A stretch of 64,000 nt of DNA from Slackia heliotrinireducens DSM 20476 (GCF_000023885.1 NC_013165.1:1054001-1118000); one strand, 5' to 3'; positions 34,217 to 43,580 are shown, counted from the first letter of the stretch. Numbers and translations are program-made. The notes: generated by a model not told the origin, from the sequence alone.

Positions 34217-34256
34217 AAATCGATTATTTCCACGGGTCTTCAAAACGTGGTATAGT
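34217..34256 (+). promoter_or_regulatory. rpoD promoter region with a palindrome
   Basis: An extended -10 TGG-TATAGT (34248-34256) lies about 55 bp before the rpoD start. Just upstream is GGAAAT-CGATT-ATTTCC (34217-34233), a 6-bp perfect dyad overlapping the expected -35 area, a possible operator. Confidence 0.55.
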
Positions 34257-34309
34257 TAAGAGCCTTTTTAAACAGGTGTACTATACGCATTCGACGGAAG
34301 GACTTGTCT

Positions 34310-35494
<1,185 letters not shown>

Positions 35495-35519
35495 TGCGCT
35501 ACAATAGCGTGCGCAATTT

Positions 35520-35594
35520 GGGCCTGTAGCTCAATGGTGGAGCAGGGGACTCATAATCCTTTGGTTGTCGGTTCGAATCCGGCCGGGCCCACCA
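35520..35594 (+). tRNA. tRNA with anticodon CAU (Met elongator or Ile2)
   Basis: Acceptor GGGCCTG/CGGGCCC (one T-G pair), D arm GCTC...GAGC, anticodon stem GGGGA/TCCTT with loop CTCATAA, T arm GTCGG-TTCGAAT-CCGGC, encoded CCA. It is not an initiator type. The anticodon arm and variable loop resemble tRNA-Ile2, whose C34 would be modified to lysidine, but elongator Met cannot be excluded. A -10 box TACAAT lies at 35500-35505. Confidence 0.92.
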
Positions 35595-35642
35595 CTTAAA
35601 ACCGTGCCCCGTCAGGCGTTACGCGCTGGCGGGGCTTTTTCG
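35588..35642 (+). repeat. Direct repeat copy 1 (tRNA 3' tip plus terminator), probable att site
   Basis: Covers the last seven tRNA bases (CCCACCA), CTTAAAACCG and a hairpin terminator (GCCCCGTCAGGCG...CGCTGGCGGGGC then TTTTT). It is 54/55 identical to 38533-38587. Beyond 35642 a diverged match continues to 35716, including an exact 14-mer GCGTGCCGACGGGC (35703-35716 and 38666-38679). The repeat also functions as the tRNA terminator. Confidence 0.88.
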
Positions 35643-35891
35643 TGTTCTCGGCTGCGGCCAGGCTCGGCCGCGCCGTGGCCGTTCGGATTCCGGTTTTCTA
35701 AAGCGTGCCGACGGGCCGCCGCGGGCCGAAGCGGATCGCGGACCTTGCCCGAACCGCCCTTTGCAACTTCTGAGACATGGATGAGGTAGGATAAGCGAGT
35801 CTTCTATATCGTTGGTTCGGATCGATGGTCCGAAAAGCCCGTTTTGCTGTCTTAAACAGCGTTTCGGACACGAAAATCAGTCGTTTAGACC

Positions 35892-36602
35892 ATGCAAAAG
35901 TCGGTTGAGGATATAGAAAACTCGCAAGTCCTACCTCAAAGGGATCTTGCTCAGGTTAGACACATGGGAGAGAAAGGAATCTCTGCAGGAGCCGAGGGTT
36001 TCCTTCGGGGTTCAATATCCGCTGCGCTTCAAATCATGTGTGATAGCGGCGCTTTGGGAGAAGCACTCAAGGGCATCAGCCCGACACTTCTTGGTACAGT
36101 TGTTGCTCTGGTTTTGCAGACTACAAAGAACAGCATTCTCGTCGCCGCTGGAAAGATGACCACACAGCAGATGGGTGCGGCGTTCGTGGACATGGTTGTA
36201 GTGTCCGACGGATACCTTGTCGGAGCACATATCGGAGGCGTCATAGGTCAGGCACTCGGGTTCCAGCTTCCTGTTCTCGGGTACCTGCTGGGCAGCCTGA
36301 TAGGAACCTCCTTCTGCGTCATCTACAACATCGGCAAGAAGAAGCTAATCTCGTTCTGTGTCGATACCGGGTTCACCTGTTTCGGACTGGTAGAGCAGAA
36401 CTATGAGCTTCCAGAGGACGTGCTCCATGAGATGGGAGTAGCGACGATAGAGATACCGCGCACCAGAATCGAGACAACGGAAACCCCGAGGATTGCCATC
36501 AGTGCGTCGGAAATAAAGAGAGCGGACTACGATACAATCGATATCACCGTCCTGCGCCGAGGCGTTATTGGCGTAAACAAGGTCGGGTATGTTTTCTCAT
36601 AA
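35892..36602 (+). CDS. Hydrophobic membrane protein of unknown function
   Basis: A 236-residue protein I do not recognise. Residues about 30-150 are hydrophobic and glycine-rich with three or four possible membrane segments (LGTVVALVLQTTKNSILVAA, GYLVGAHIGGVIGQALGF, LPVLGYLLGSLIGTSFCVIY). The last 90 residues are soluble and Thr/Ile/Glu-rich (RTRIETTETPRIAISASEIK). The ATG at 35892 has no clear ribosome-binding site; a start at 35964 (MGEKGISAG) is an alternative. Lower GC and relaxed codon use compared with rpoD fit an acquired gene within the tRNA-associated insertion. Confidence 0.6.
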   Translation: MQKSVEDIENSQVLPQRDLAQVRHMGEKGISAGAEGFLRGSISAALQIMCDSGALGEALKGISPTLLGTVVALVLQTTKNSILVAAGKMTTQQMGAAFVDMVVVSDGYLVGAHIGGVIGQALGFQLPVLGYLLGSLIGTSFCVIYNIGKKKLISFCVDTGFTCFGLVEQNYELPEDVLHEMGVATIEIPRTRIETTETPRIAISASEIKRADYDTIDITVLRRGVIGVNKVGYVFS

Positions 36603-36641
36603 CAGAAGAAATAATAGACTAAGGTGGGGTTATTACTCTGA

Positions 36642-37721
36642 ATGGAAAAGAAAAGATCAAAAAAGAAAACCGCATTGATCGTCGTGTTATGCGCCCTTGT
36701 CCTATTGCTGGGTGCATGGCAGGGCTTTTGCGCATTTATATACAACGAGAACATCAATCAACGGTTTGAAAGCTACGAGCCGCTAGAGCTGCGTGTTGAA
36801 GACTTCGATGGACTGCAGTGCACGGAGTACAAGTTCCCCTCTGACAAGGGACAAATGCTTGCTGGGTACTTATACAGTGCAAGCAGCGATCCGCGCGGAA
36901 TCATTATCATCGCCCACGGGTACGGGGGCGGCCACAACTCGTATATGGACTGCGCAAACTACTTTGCACAGCACGGGTATTACGTGTTTGCCTACGATGC
37001 CACCGGAAACGATGCCAGCGAAGGCGATGGCGTAGGCGGCTTCCCGCAAGGAGTAGTCGACCTCGATTATGCCATTTCGTTTGTGGAGGAGAGCGGGAAC
37101 TTCCCCGATCTGCCGATAGGATTGTTCGGGCACAGTTGGGGCGGCTACAGTGTATGCAGCGTGCTTACCTACCATCCCGAGGTGAAAGCCGTCATCGAGT
37201 GCTGTGGGTGCAATCGCGCCTCGGATCTGTTTGAAGTGGGCGGCAGAGCGGAGGTGGGCGACGGAATCGAAGCCATGATGCCATTTGTGAGAAGTTACGA
37301 ATGGTTCAAATACGGAAACTACGCAACCAATACAGCAATGGATGGATTCGAGGCAAGTGAAGCAGCGGTGATGGTTGCGCACAGCGAAGACGATGATGTG
37401 GTGCCTATGAGCTACGGCTATAACCTGTATTACGGGAAATACAAGGACGACCCACGGTTCACCTTCCTGCATTTCGAGGACAAGGGACATAGTGACTTTT
37501 TCATTGATGGTAATGACACTTATAAGGATGAGTTCGACGCCGAGTTTGACAAATGGTTCGAAACGCTTGGATACGACCGCGAAGCTGATGAAAACAAGGA
37601 ACGGTTTGCAAAGGACAGAGCTGAATACATAAATACCCACCTCGATAGAGTAAGGTGGAGCAATCGGCTGGATAAAGAACTCTTCGATCAGTTCTTGGAC
37701 TTTTACGATAGGAACATGTAG
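36642..37721 (+). CDS. Membrane-anchored or exported alpha/beta hydrolase
   Basis: A 359-residue serine hydrolase. An N-terminal basic stretch and a hydrophobic segment (TALIVVLCALVLLLGAWQGF, residues 11-30) form a signal anchor, so the enzyme probably faces outward. The catalytic set is visible: oxyanion-side IIIAHGYGGGHNSY, nucleophile Ser in LFGHSWGGYSVC (about residue 170), the acid in MVAHSEDDDVVPM (about 250) and the His in EDKGHSDFF. The substrate is unknown; peptidase, esterase or acyltransferase are all possible. It is 2 bp upstream of the TfoX-N gene, so the two are coupled. Confidence 0.75.
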   Translation: MEKKRSKKKTALIVVLCALVLLLGAWQGFCAFIYNENINQRFESYEPLELRVEDFDGLQCTEYKFPSDKGQMLAGYLYSASSDPRGIIIIAHGYGGGHNSYMDCANYFAQHGYYVFAYDATGNDASEGDGVGGFPQGVVDLDYAISFVEESGNFPDLPIGLFGHSWGGYSVCSVLTYHPEVKAVIECCGCNRASDLFEVGGRAEVGDGIEAMMPFVRSYEWFKYGNYATNTAMDGFEASEAAVMVAHSEDDDVVPMSYGYNLYYGKYKDDPRFTFLHFEDKGHSDFFIDGNDTYKDEFDAEFDKWFETLGYDREADENKERFAKDRAEYINTHLDRVRWSNRLDKELFDQFLDFYDRNM

Positions 37722-37723
37722 CT

Positions 37724-38035
37724 ATGGCATCGAGTAAAGAGTATCTGGATTACATATTGGAGCAGCTTTCCGACTTGGAAGACGTATCCTGCCGCGCCAT
37801 GATGGGCGAATATATCATCTACTACCGGGGCAAGGTCATCGGCGGCATTTACGACGACCGCTTTCTGGTGAAGCCCACGAAGTCAGCGCAGGCGATGATG
37901 CCGGATGCGGAGATGGAGCTTCCCTATGAGGGCGCGAAGGATATGCTTCTTGTTGATGGTGTCGAAAACCGGGAGTTCTTGGAAGAACTGCTGAAAGCAA
38001 TGTATGTGGAACTCCCTGCTCCGAAGAAGAAATGA
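37724..38035 (+). CDS. TfoX N-terminal domain protein
   Basis: A 103-residue stand-alone TfoX-N domain (SSKEYLDYILEQLSDLEDVS, RAMMGEYIIYYRGKVIGGIY, DRFLVKPTKSAQAMMPDAEM). In Gammaproteobacteria the longer TfoX/Sxy protein activates competence genes. Stand-alone N-domain proteins are common in Firmicutes and Actinobacteria and have no settled role. It begins 2 bp after the hydrolase stop codon and ends with a basic PAPKKK tail. Confidence 0.8.
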   Translation: MASSKEYLDYILEQLSDLEDVSCRAMMGEYIIYYRGKVIGGIYDDRFLVKPTKSAQAMMPDAEMELPYEGAKDMLLVDGVENREFLEELLKAMYVELPAPKKK

Positions 38036-38060
38036 TGAATGATTTCCGCTAACGAGATAC

Positions 38061-38540
38061 CTATTTGTGGTATTCAGTGCTATGCCGGATGCGAACGTTA
38101 TTGTCGTGGAGGATCTTCGAGACGCTCTTAGGTGAGATATCCAGCTCGGTTCCGATTTGCTTGGCATGCATCCTGTCGGCATACATCTGGAGGACACGCT
38201 CCACCAGCGCCGGACGGTCGATGACCTTGTTGGAAACCGTGATACCCTGCAGCCTCAGATGCCTGCTTATGGTGGAGCGGTGGCAGTCGAAGTCCCGGGC
38301 GAGTTCATAGACGCTGGCACCTTCGCTGTAACGTCGAGTAATTTGCAGGATTTCGTCGTCCGTGAGATCTTTTTGTTGCTGCTGTATCTCGGTGACGATA
38401 TAATTAGGGTCGTAGGAAGTGTCTGTGATATTGGTGCTGACCAGCGGAAATGCACCGGAATCACTGGGATTCAGGTACTCAGGCTTGAGACTGATTAACC
38501 GGGGGGCAAAGTTAGAGTAGCGACTCAACAGTCCCACCAC
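38061..38540 (-). CDS. Resolvase-type helix-turn-helix protein or recombinase remnant
   Basis: About 159 residues. It has two HTH-like units resembling the C-terminal DNA-binding domains of serine recombinases: LTDDEILQITRRYSEGASVY with LARDFDCHRSTISRHLRLQG, and ALVERVLQMYADRMHAKQIG with TELDISPKSVSKILHDNNV. No catalytic recombinase domain is present. The open frame begins at a GTG at 38540-38538 inside the downstream 55-bp repeat, immediately after an in-frame stop, with no clear ribosome-binding site. It may therefore be the 3' remnant of a larger recombinase gene cut at the repeat, or a small regulator with an alternative internal start. Confidence 0.6.
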   Translation of the reverse strand: MVGLLSRYSNFAPRLISLKPEYLNPSDSGAFPLVSTNITDTSYDPNYIVTEIQQQQKDLTDDEILQITRRYSEGASVYELARDFDCHRSTISRHLRLQGITVSNKVIDRPALVERVLQMYADRMHAKQIGTELDISPKSVSKILHDNNVRIRHSTEYHK

Positions 38541-38587
38541 TTAAAACCATGCCCCGTCAGGCGTTACGCGCTGGCGGGGCTTTTTCG
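38533..38587 (+). repeat. Direct repeat copy 2, probable second att site
   Basis: Matches 35588-35642 except for one base (A at 38549 versus G at 35604) and includes the same terminator hairpin. It overlaps the 5' end of the HTH gene on the other strand. Confidence 0.88.
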
Positions 38588-38729
38588 CGGCGCAGCTTGC
38601 GGCCAGGTTCGGACGCATCTTGGCCGCACATCTTTTCAGATGGCGTTCGGACGTCTGTTTCGAAGGCGTGCCGACGGGCTGTTCTGCATGAAGGGCGGTG
38701 GGTTCGTGCGGGGCGATTCCCCCGTCGGT

Positions 38730-39029
38730 TTACGAGCGGGCGGCGTCGCGCTCGACGCTGAGGTCTTCGAGAAGCCGTGCCATGCCTTCGAGCTCGTCCA
38801 TGCATTCGAGCAGGCTGTCGTGTACGGCAAGCGCGGTATCGGGATGCTCGGTGGTGGAGGGCAGCGCCTCGATTGCCGCCGTGCATAAAACCAGACGTCG
38901 ACGGATTCCTTCGGTAGAGCACGCAAGCACATGGACGGGATTTCGGTTCTCGCCATTGAACTTCTTCTCGTATTTAGGCAGGTTCTCGTGGATGGTCTTC
39001 TGTGTCGTGGGAGTTGTCGAGAATCTCAT
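38730..39029 (-). CDS. Small helical protein of unknown function
   Basis: A 99-residue frame starting at ATG 39029-39027, with GGAAAGGG about 9 bp upstream. The N-terminal third is polar (TTPTTQKTIHENLPKYEKKF); the rest is helical with Leu/Ala/Glu spacing (ALAVHDSLLECMDELEGMAR, LLEDLSVERDAARS). No domain is recognised. Codon use in the second half matches real genes better than the overlapping frames do. It lies just beyond the repeat that ends the insertion. The 260 bp between it and the next gene hold only a possible -10 (TACAAT, 39247-39252) for that gene. Confidence 0.5.
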   Translation of the reverse strand: MRFSTTPTTQKTIHENLPKYEKKFNGENRNPVHVLACSTEGIRRRLVLCTAAIEALPSTTEHPDTALAVHDSLLECMDELEGMARLLEDLSVERDAARS

Positions 39030-39289
39030 AGGACATCCCTTTCCGCCCCTCGGTGATGCATGTCGAGAGGTCTTCATGTGGTATAAGACTGTAATGCAAC
39101 TATCGCGCAAATGCAGATTCTTTGAAATAGCTACGCATTTAGAAGCGTACGCGCTTCGAGAACCTTTCCAACACGCGACATTCCCCAGAGTTGTTTGCTC
39201 CGAATTGTACAGCGACGGGGCGGCAGACAGGCGGCGATGGGGCTGATACAATGCTCCGAAGATGAATCCTTTCGCACGAGGAGCCTGTT

Positions 39290-39994
39290 TTGAACGATTT
39301 GACGGAAACGTATCTGGATTTGTACCGGCAGCTTGAGACGATTGTCAGGGGCACGTACAGCTTGGATGACCGGGCGTCGGTGGTCACGTTTTTGAGGCGG
39401 CAGCCCCGTTACGAGCGTTGGCGGGACCGCATCGAGTACTGCGCCGATGTGCGCAACCTGCTGTCCCATCGGCCGAAGGTGGGCAGCGAGTTCGCCGTGC
39501 AACCGAGCCAGGAGATGGTCGACTTCCTCCAGCGGCTCATATTCGACATCCAGGGCGGGACGTCCGCGATGGACGCCTGCGTGCGCAAGGAAGACATGCT
39601 GACCTGCACGTGGGACAGCGATGTGCGGCCGGCCATCGAGGAGATGAACAGGCGTGGATTCTCCTATCTACCAGTGGTGGAGGACGGTCGCGTGACTGCG
39701 GTATTCGGCGCCGACTCGCTGTGCGCGTACCTTGCGGAATGCGACATCGTATCCTTCGATGAGCTGCGGTTCTCCGACTTGCGCGAATGGATGGGCTTCG
39801 ATGGGCGCGACAGGATCGTGTTTCTGTTCCGGCCGCGCAACGCCAGCCTGGACAGCATCGCCCAAGACTTCGAAGATCAGTTTCACATCGGCAAGCGCGT
39901 CGGTGTGGTGTTTCTGACCAACTTGGGCAGGCAGGGCGAACGAGTGCTGGGCATGCTGACGGCATGGGATGTGTTGGGTCACGATGACGAATGA
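39290..39994 (+). CDS. CBS-domain protein paired with a protein kinase
   Basis: A 234-residue protein. Residues about 1-80 are a helical domain (NDLTETYLDLYRQLETIVRG; VVTFLRRQPRYERWRDRIEY; NLLSHRP). Residues about 95-225 look like two CBS modules (DVRPAIEEMNRRGFSYLPVV with GRVTAVFGADSLC, and a second after the DLREWMG segment, ending RVLGMLTAWDVLGHD), which usually bind adenine nucleotides and act as sensors. The start is TTG with GAGGAG about 8 bp upstream. Its last 11 bases overlap the kinase gene, so the two products probably work together. The biological signal is unknown. Confidence 0.72.
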   Translation: MNDLTETYLDLYRQLETIVRGTYSLDDRASVVTFLRRQPRYERWRDRIEYCADVRNLLSHRPKVGSEFAVQPSQEMVDFLQRLIFDIQGGTSAMDACVRKEDMLTCTWDSDVRPAIEEMNRRGFSYLPVVEDGRVTAVFGADSLCAYLAECDIVSFDELRFSDLREWMGFDGRDRIVFLFRPRNASLDSIAQDFEDQFHIGKRVGVVFLTNLGRQGERVLGMLTAWDVLGHDDE

Positions 39995-41450
39995 TGCCAA
40001 ACCCGACAACCTGCGGCCGCGGCCGACGAGCACCGGTCGTGCGGGTGCTCGGAACACCTCGGCTCCGTCTGGCGGGACGATTCGCGGCATCGGTTCGAGC
40101 GGCGGCGTTTTGCACCTTCGCATTCGCGATTCGTACGGCAAGTCCGGCATACGCTTTGCTTCTGATTTGAACGTCCGCATCGTGCAGCAGCTGGGTTCGG
40201 GCGGCCAGGGGCGCGTGGTTCTGGTGGCCGACGGATCGGGCCAGCGGTTCGCGCTTAAAACCTTCGAGAGCGAGCGGGCCATGCAGGTCGAATGGGAGGC
40301 CTTGCTTCTGCATGCCAACGAGCGCATCGCGCCTATGCCTTATGCCTGCGGGGTGCTGGCGACGAACCCGGCCGCCGCAGCGGACGCGTTCGTGCTGATG
40401 GAATACATCAGCGGAACGAACTTGGCATCTGAATTGGCCCACCCGAACAGGTGGCCGCTGGATCTGTGCCAGGCGCTCGAAACAATCGGTCCCGTCATCC
40501 GGTTCGCCGCACACGCCTGCGCCGCCCGCAACGTGCATGCCCACTGCGACATCAAACCGTCCAACATCGTGGTATCCGAAGGCGGGGTCCGCCTTATCGA
40601 CTTCGGCATTTCCAAGGGGCCGGATGGGCGCGGCCTTGCCCGAGGAACGTACGGGTTTTCCGCTCCTGAACAGTACTTTCAAGAGGCAGGGCTGGGGGTT
40701 GGCACGGACGTCGACGCCGTTGCCCGCATAGATGCTTACAGCATCGCGGCCACGTTCTACGCGTTGATGAACAAAGGGAACCCGCCTGGGTATCCGGCCG
40801 TTGAGGCCGTGGCTGCCATGAAGTTTCCGGAGTTTCGACCGAACACGAAGCGCATCGTCGATGCGGAGCGGATTGCAGCTGAGGAAATCGCCCGCGAGAC
40901 CGGGTTTCCCGCTGACGATTCTGCCGTGCGCTCGATCGTGCAGGCCGCATACCGCGACGTCGTCGAGCGCATGCGCAGCCTAATGGCCCAGGCCCTCGAC
41001 AGCGACGCCTCGATGCGTCCCACGCCGCTGCAGCTGGAGGACACGTGGCCCATCCGTCCTGGCGAGTTTGCCGAAGAGGTCCGCACCCGCGTACGATATC
41101 TGGCTTTGAAGCATGCGAAGGAACGCTTGTCGTGGATGTCCGGCGTGTCTGAAATGCTGACTACCTTGGATGCGGCGGCCGAGGGCGTGTCGCTTCTGTT
41201 CGACGATGACGAGATGGAAGAGGCCATGGCCATCTCGGTGGACGATTGCCGCAAAGAGTTTCTGGCCCTCGATCCTGATAGCGAGGACTGCTTCGACCTG
41301 GCTTTCGGCATACTCGGGGTGCTGTGCATCCAGGAGCCGGATGATGTGGGCGGGGTTCTGAAGGCCGTGTCCTTCGGCAATGCGAAAATAACGCCAGCCA
41401 CGCCTCAGGGCGAGCTGGCGCTTGAAATCATCGGTTCGCTTTTCAGCTAG
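39984..41450 (+). CDS. Serine/threonine protein kinase (Hanks type) with a C-terminal extension
   Basis: A 488-residue cytoplasmic kinase. The kinase domain has the glycine loop GSGGQGRVVL (71-80), ATP-binding Lys92 (FALKTF), catalytic loop HCDIKPSN (187-194, HCD instead of the usual HRD), LIDFGIS (DFG 206-208) and SAPEQYF (APE 227-229). The missing Arg suggests regulation without activation-loop phosphorylation. No membrane segment or PASTA repeats are seen. The C-terminal 200 residues are helical and acidic and unlike known sensors. Its start ATG overlaps the CBS gene, suggesting that the CBS protein is its sensor or substrate. Confidence 0.82.
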   Translation: MTNDAKPDNLRPRPTSTGRAGARNTSAPSGGTIRGIGSSGGVLHLRIRDSYGKSGIRFASDLNVRIVQQLGSGGQGRVVLVADGSGQRFALKTFESERAMQVEWEALLLHANERIAPMPYACGVLATNPAAAADAFVLMEYISGTNLASELAHPNRWPLDLCQALETIGPVIRFAAHACAARNVHAHCDIKPSNIVVSEGGVRLIDFGISKGPDGRGLARGTYGFSAPEQYFQEAGLGVGTDVDAVARIDAYSIAATFYALMNKGNPPGYPAVEAVAAMKFPEFRPNTKRIVDAERIAAEEIARETGFPADDSAVRSIVQAAYRDVVERMRSLMAQALDSDASMRPTPLQLEDTWPIRPGEFAEEVRTRVRYLALKHAKERLSWMSGVSEMLTTLDAAAEGVSLLFDDDEMEEAMAISVDDCRKEFLALDPDSEDCFDLAFGILGVLCIQEPDDVGGVLKAVSFGNAKITPATPQGELALEIIGSLFS

Positions 41451-41453
41451 GGC

Positions 41454-42236
41454 TTACAGCTCTACGGGATCCCAGCCGAAGTCCTGGTATGCCGTCACGT
41501 TCAGGCCGTTTTCCTGCACGTAGGCGCGGATGGCATCCGTGCGAATGCCGGCTTGCGGCTCTGCCGACAGGTCGGTCGCGGCAGCAATCTCATCTGCCAG
41601 CGCACTGTCGCCGCCGCAGATTTCGACCAGGCTGCCGTACCACCTCTCTCCGTCTTCGGCCACATCCATCGAGGTCACCTCGTAGCCGCCTTCTGCGGTT
41701 TTGGCGAGGTGCACGCATCCGGGGTAGTTGCCTCCGCAGGTGCATTCGAGTGTGGTGCCGTTTTGGTTGTAACCCAAGATCCAGTAGCTGCCCCAGCATT
41801 TGATGTCTTCGGCGTTCGATTCGTCGACGGCAACGGTTTGCACGACGGGAATCCATGTGTCAGGCGCTTCGTAGCCGGCTGAGAATTCTGCAATCAGGTA
41901 GTTTGCAATGTTTCCGTCGAGGGTGCTTGTGTCGCCTGCATAGGGCGGCAGCGGCTCCGCAGCGGAATCCTCGACCGTGGGGTTTGCGGCACCCGTGGAT
42001 TCCGGGTCGGTGTCGCCTTCATTCTCCACGGCGTCTTCGGTCTTTGTAACGGTTTCCTTTTCTGTGGCGTTTTCGTCTTCTGCGGTGCCTTCGGACTCTT
42101 CGGCCGCGGGGGTGTCGCTGGTCGCAAGGCTGCCGCCGTCTTCCTTTTCGGCTGTGCTTGCCGAGCAGCCCAGGCAGGCCATGCCCAAAGCCGCGGCTAC
42201 GGCGAATGCGACCATCGTCATCATCGGTTTGTTCAT
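41454..42236 (-). CDS. Putative secreted lipoprotein
   Basis: A 260-residue exported protein. The N-terminus has a basic/hydrophobic signal (MVAFAVAAALGMACLGCSAS) with two Cys residues in a lipobox-like context, though neither fits the consensus well. Residues about 25-95 are a disordered Glu/Thr/Asp-rich linker. The C-terminal 150 residues form a possible domain with paired cysteines (LECTCGGNYPGCVHLAK) and Trp-rich motifs (CWGSYWILGYNQNG). GGAGGTGCTT lies directly before the ATG at 42236. Function unknown; convergent with the kinase gene, 3 bp apart. Confidence 0.7.
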   Translation of the reverse strand: MNKPMMTMVAFAVAAALGMACLGCSASTAEKEDGGSLATSDTPAAEESEGTAEDENATEKETVTKTEDAVENEGDTDPESTGAANPTVEDSAAEPLPPYAGDTSTLDGNIANYLIAEFSAGYEAPDTWIPVVQTVAVDESNAEDIKCWGSYWILGYNQNGTTLECTCGGNYPGCVHLAKTAEGGYEVTSMDVAEDGERWYGSLVEICGGDSALADEIAAATDLSAEPQAGIRTDAIRAYVQENGLNVTAYQDFGWDPVEL

Positions 42237-42321
42237 AAGCACCTCCAAACCTTGTTTTGCCTGAACGGTATTTTACGTCTTGCGCCCGTGAGTCTCCCTC
42301 AAACCGCCAATGGGTTTTCAG

Positions 42322-43242
42322 CTACCATTGCTCGATGGCCCGCCGAATGCTCCGGTCGATGTCGATGCGGGCCTGGCGGCATTCCTTCGTGTAGCCTTTC
42401 GCCTCCCGAAAGATTCTGGTGAGCAGAAAGTCGAACCCTATGGGCAGCATGGTCTTCACCATGCCTTCCGGAAAGACGAAATGCGTCCCGTGCTCAAACA
42501 GGTGCGATTCCCAAGAGCAGGTGTGCGGGCGCTCCGCCAGGCGGGCTTCCATGCGCCGGATGTAGGTGCAGGTGTCCCAAAGGACGTCGTCCTCGGCGCC
42601 GACGAACACGATGTGCCCGTGGATGTTCTCCACTTTGATCCGTTCATCCTCCTGCACAGGATGGCGGCGCTCCGACTCGTCGAACAGAGGGCGGGACACG
42701 ACCATGTCCTTGCGCTTTTTCGATTCTGCCTGGATGTTTTGCCAGTATTCAGGGTGCCTGTAGGCGTAGGGGAGGAAGGGCAGCTGCTCGCCACGCCAGG
42801 TCAGCGACGATTCGAAGTCGCCTGGACGTTCCGTCATGCCGTCCAGGCCGTCCCGATAGAACCCTTCCATCACGAAGTCGGGCGGGGTCAGGGCGATGGT
42901 CAAGGTGATGTCGGGGATGAGCGATGCGGCAACCAGGGCGAGCATGCCGGTGGTAGACGCGCCCACAACGCCGATTTTCTCGAAGCCGTGGGATTTGAGG
43001 AATGCGACGGCCGATTCGACGCGCTCGACAGGGTAGCTGTGGTGGCCGTAATCCTTCTTTTCGGGGGACATGGTCACTACGGGGATGCCCAGCCCGTGCA
43101 GCCACTTCACGGCGCAGCGGGCCATGTAGTCGTCGGGGTCGTCGCCGATCATACCGATGACAGCTTTTGATCCTGCCTGTTCAAGCGGGTAATACGTTCC
43201 GTAAAAGCCTTCTTCGGCCACGGTGCAGTGCTGTGCGTTCAT
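42322..43242 (-). CDS. Alpha/beta hydrolase, acyl-CoA thioesterase/BAAT-like
   Basis: A 306-residue alpha/beta hydrolase. The nucleophile elbow IGVVGASTTGMLALV (about residue 95) has Ser in GASTTG, the pattern of the BAAT/acyl-CoA thioester hydrolase C-terminal domain. A later acid (FVGAEDDVLWD) and His (LFEHGTHFVFP) complete the triad. No signal peptide is present, so it should be cytoplasmic. Reaction with an acyl-CoA is plausible but not shown. The last residues (YTKECRQARIDIDRSIRRAI) are charged. The start ATG is at 43242; its upstream site is weak. Confidence 0.72.
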   Translation of the reverse strand: MNAQHCTVAEEGFYGTYYPLEQAGSKAVIGMIGDDPDDYMARCAVKWLHGLGIPVVTMSPEKKDYGHHSYPVERVESAVAFLKSHGFEKIGVVGASTTGMLALVAASLIPDITLTIALTPPDFVMEGFYRDGLDGMTERPGDFESSLTWRGEQLPFLPYAYRHPEYWQNIQAESKKRKDMVVSRPLFDESERRHPVQEDERIKVENIHGHIVFVGAEDDVLWDTCTYIRRMEARLAERPHTCSWESHLFEHGTHFVFPEGMVKTMLPIGFDFLLTRIFREAKGYTKECRQARIDIDRSIRRAIEQW

Positions 43243-43580
43243 GCTTCTCGTTTCCTTAGGGGGTCGGTGTGCGAATGTGTGCGCATGCGCTTTCGGGCAG
43301 ATGATACCAGAACAGAAGACGTCTATGACGTCGTGGGCAATCGCGCCGCTCAGGAGGTGTCGCGCTGCAGAGGCGATCGTTCCGTCTGGAGGCAGTCGGT
43401 CCGCCTCGGGTGGCTACATCATAATTCCACGTCGAAGGGCCGATGGACGGTGGTACAATGCACTCGCGCCAAGCGAGGGCGGAGTTTTGAAGACGTCTCC
43501 ACGGTTGGCGGGATTTTTGAAAATGGGTCTTGCGCCCGCTGGGCTTTATCGCTAATATTACGTCTTGCGTTTGACGCAAT
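43243..43580. promoter_or_regulatory. Gene-free interval with the tRNA-Val/Asn promoter
   Basis: 338 bp without a credible gene. Near its end is a very good promoter: TTGCGC (43530-43535), 17 bp, TAATAT (43553-43558), about 22 bp before tRNA-Val. Confidence 0.75.

Larger units (their letters stand above)
35595..38532. mobile_element. Insertion of about 2.9 kb behind tRNA(CAU), bounded by 55-bp direct repeats
   Basis: The segment between the two repeats carries four genes with lower GC and less biased codons than the flanks: a membrane protein, an alpha/beta hydrolase, a TfoX-N protein and a resolvase-type HTH protein at the far end. Placement directly at a tRNA 3' end with a duplicated tRNA tip is the usual mark of site-specific integration. 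No full integrase is present, so it is either a relic or was mobilised in trans. A simple segmental duplication of the terminator is the alternative. Confidence 0.65.
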
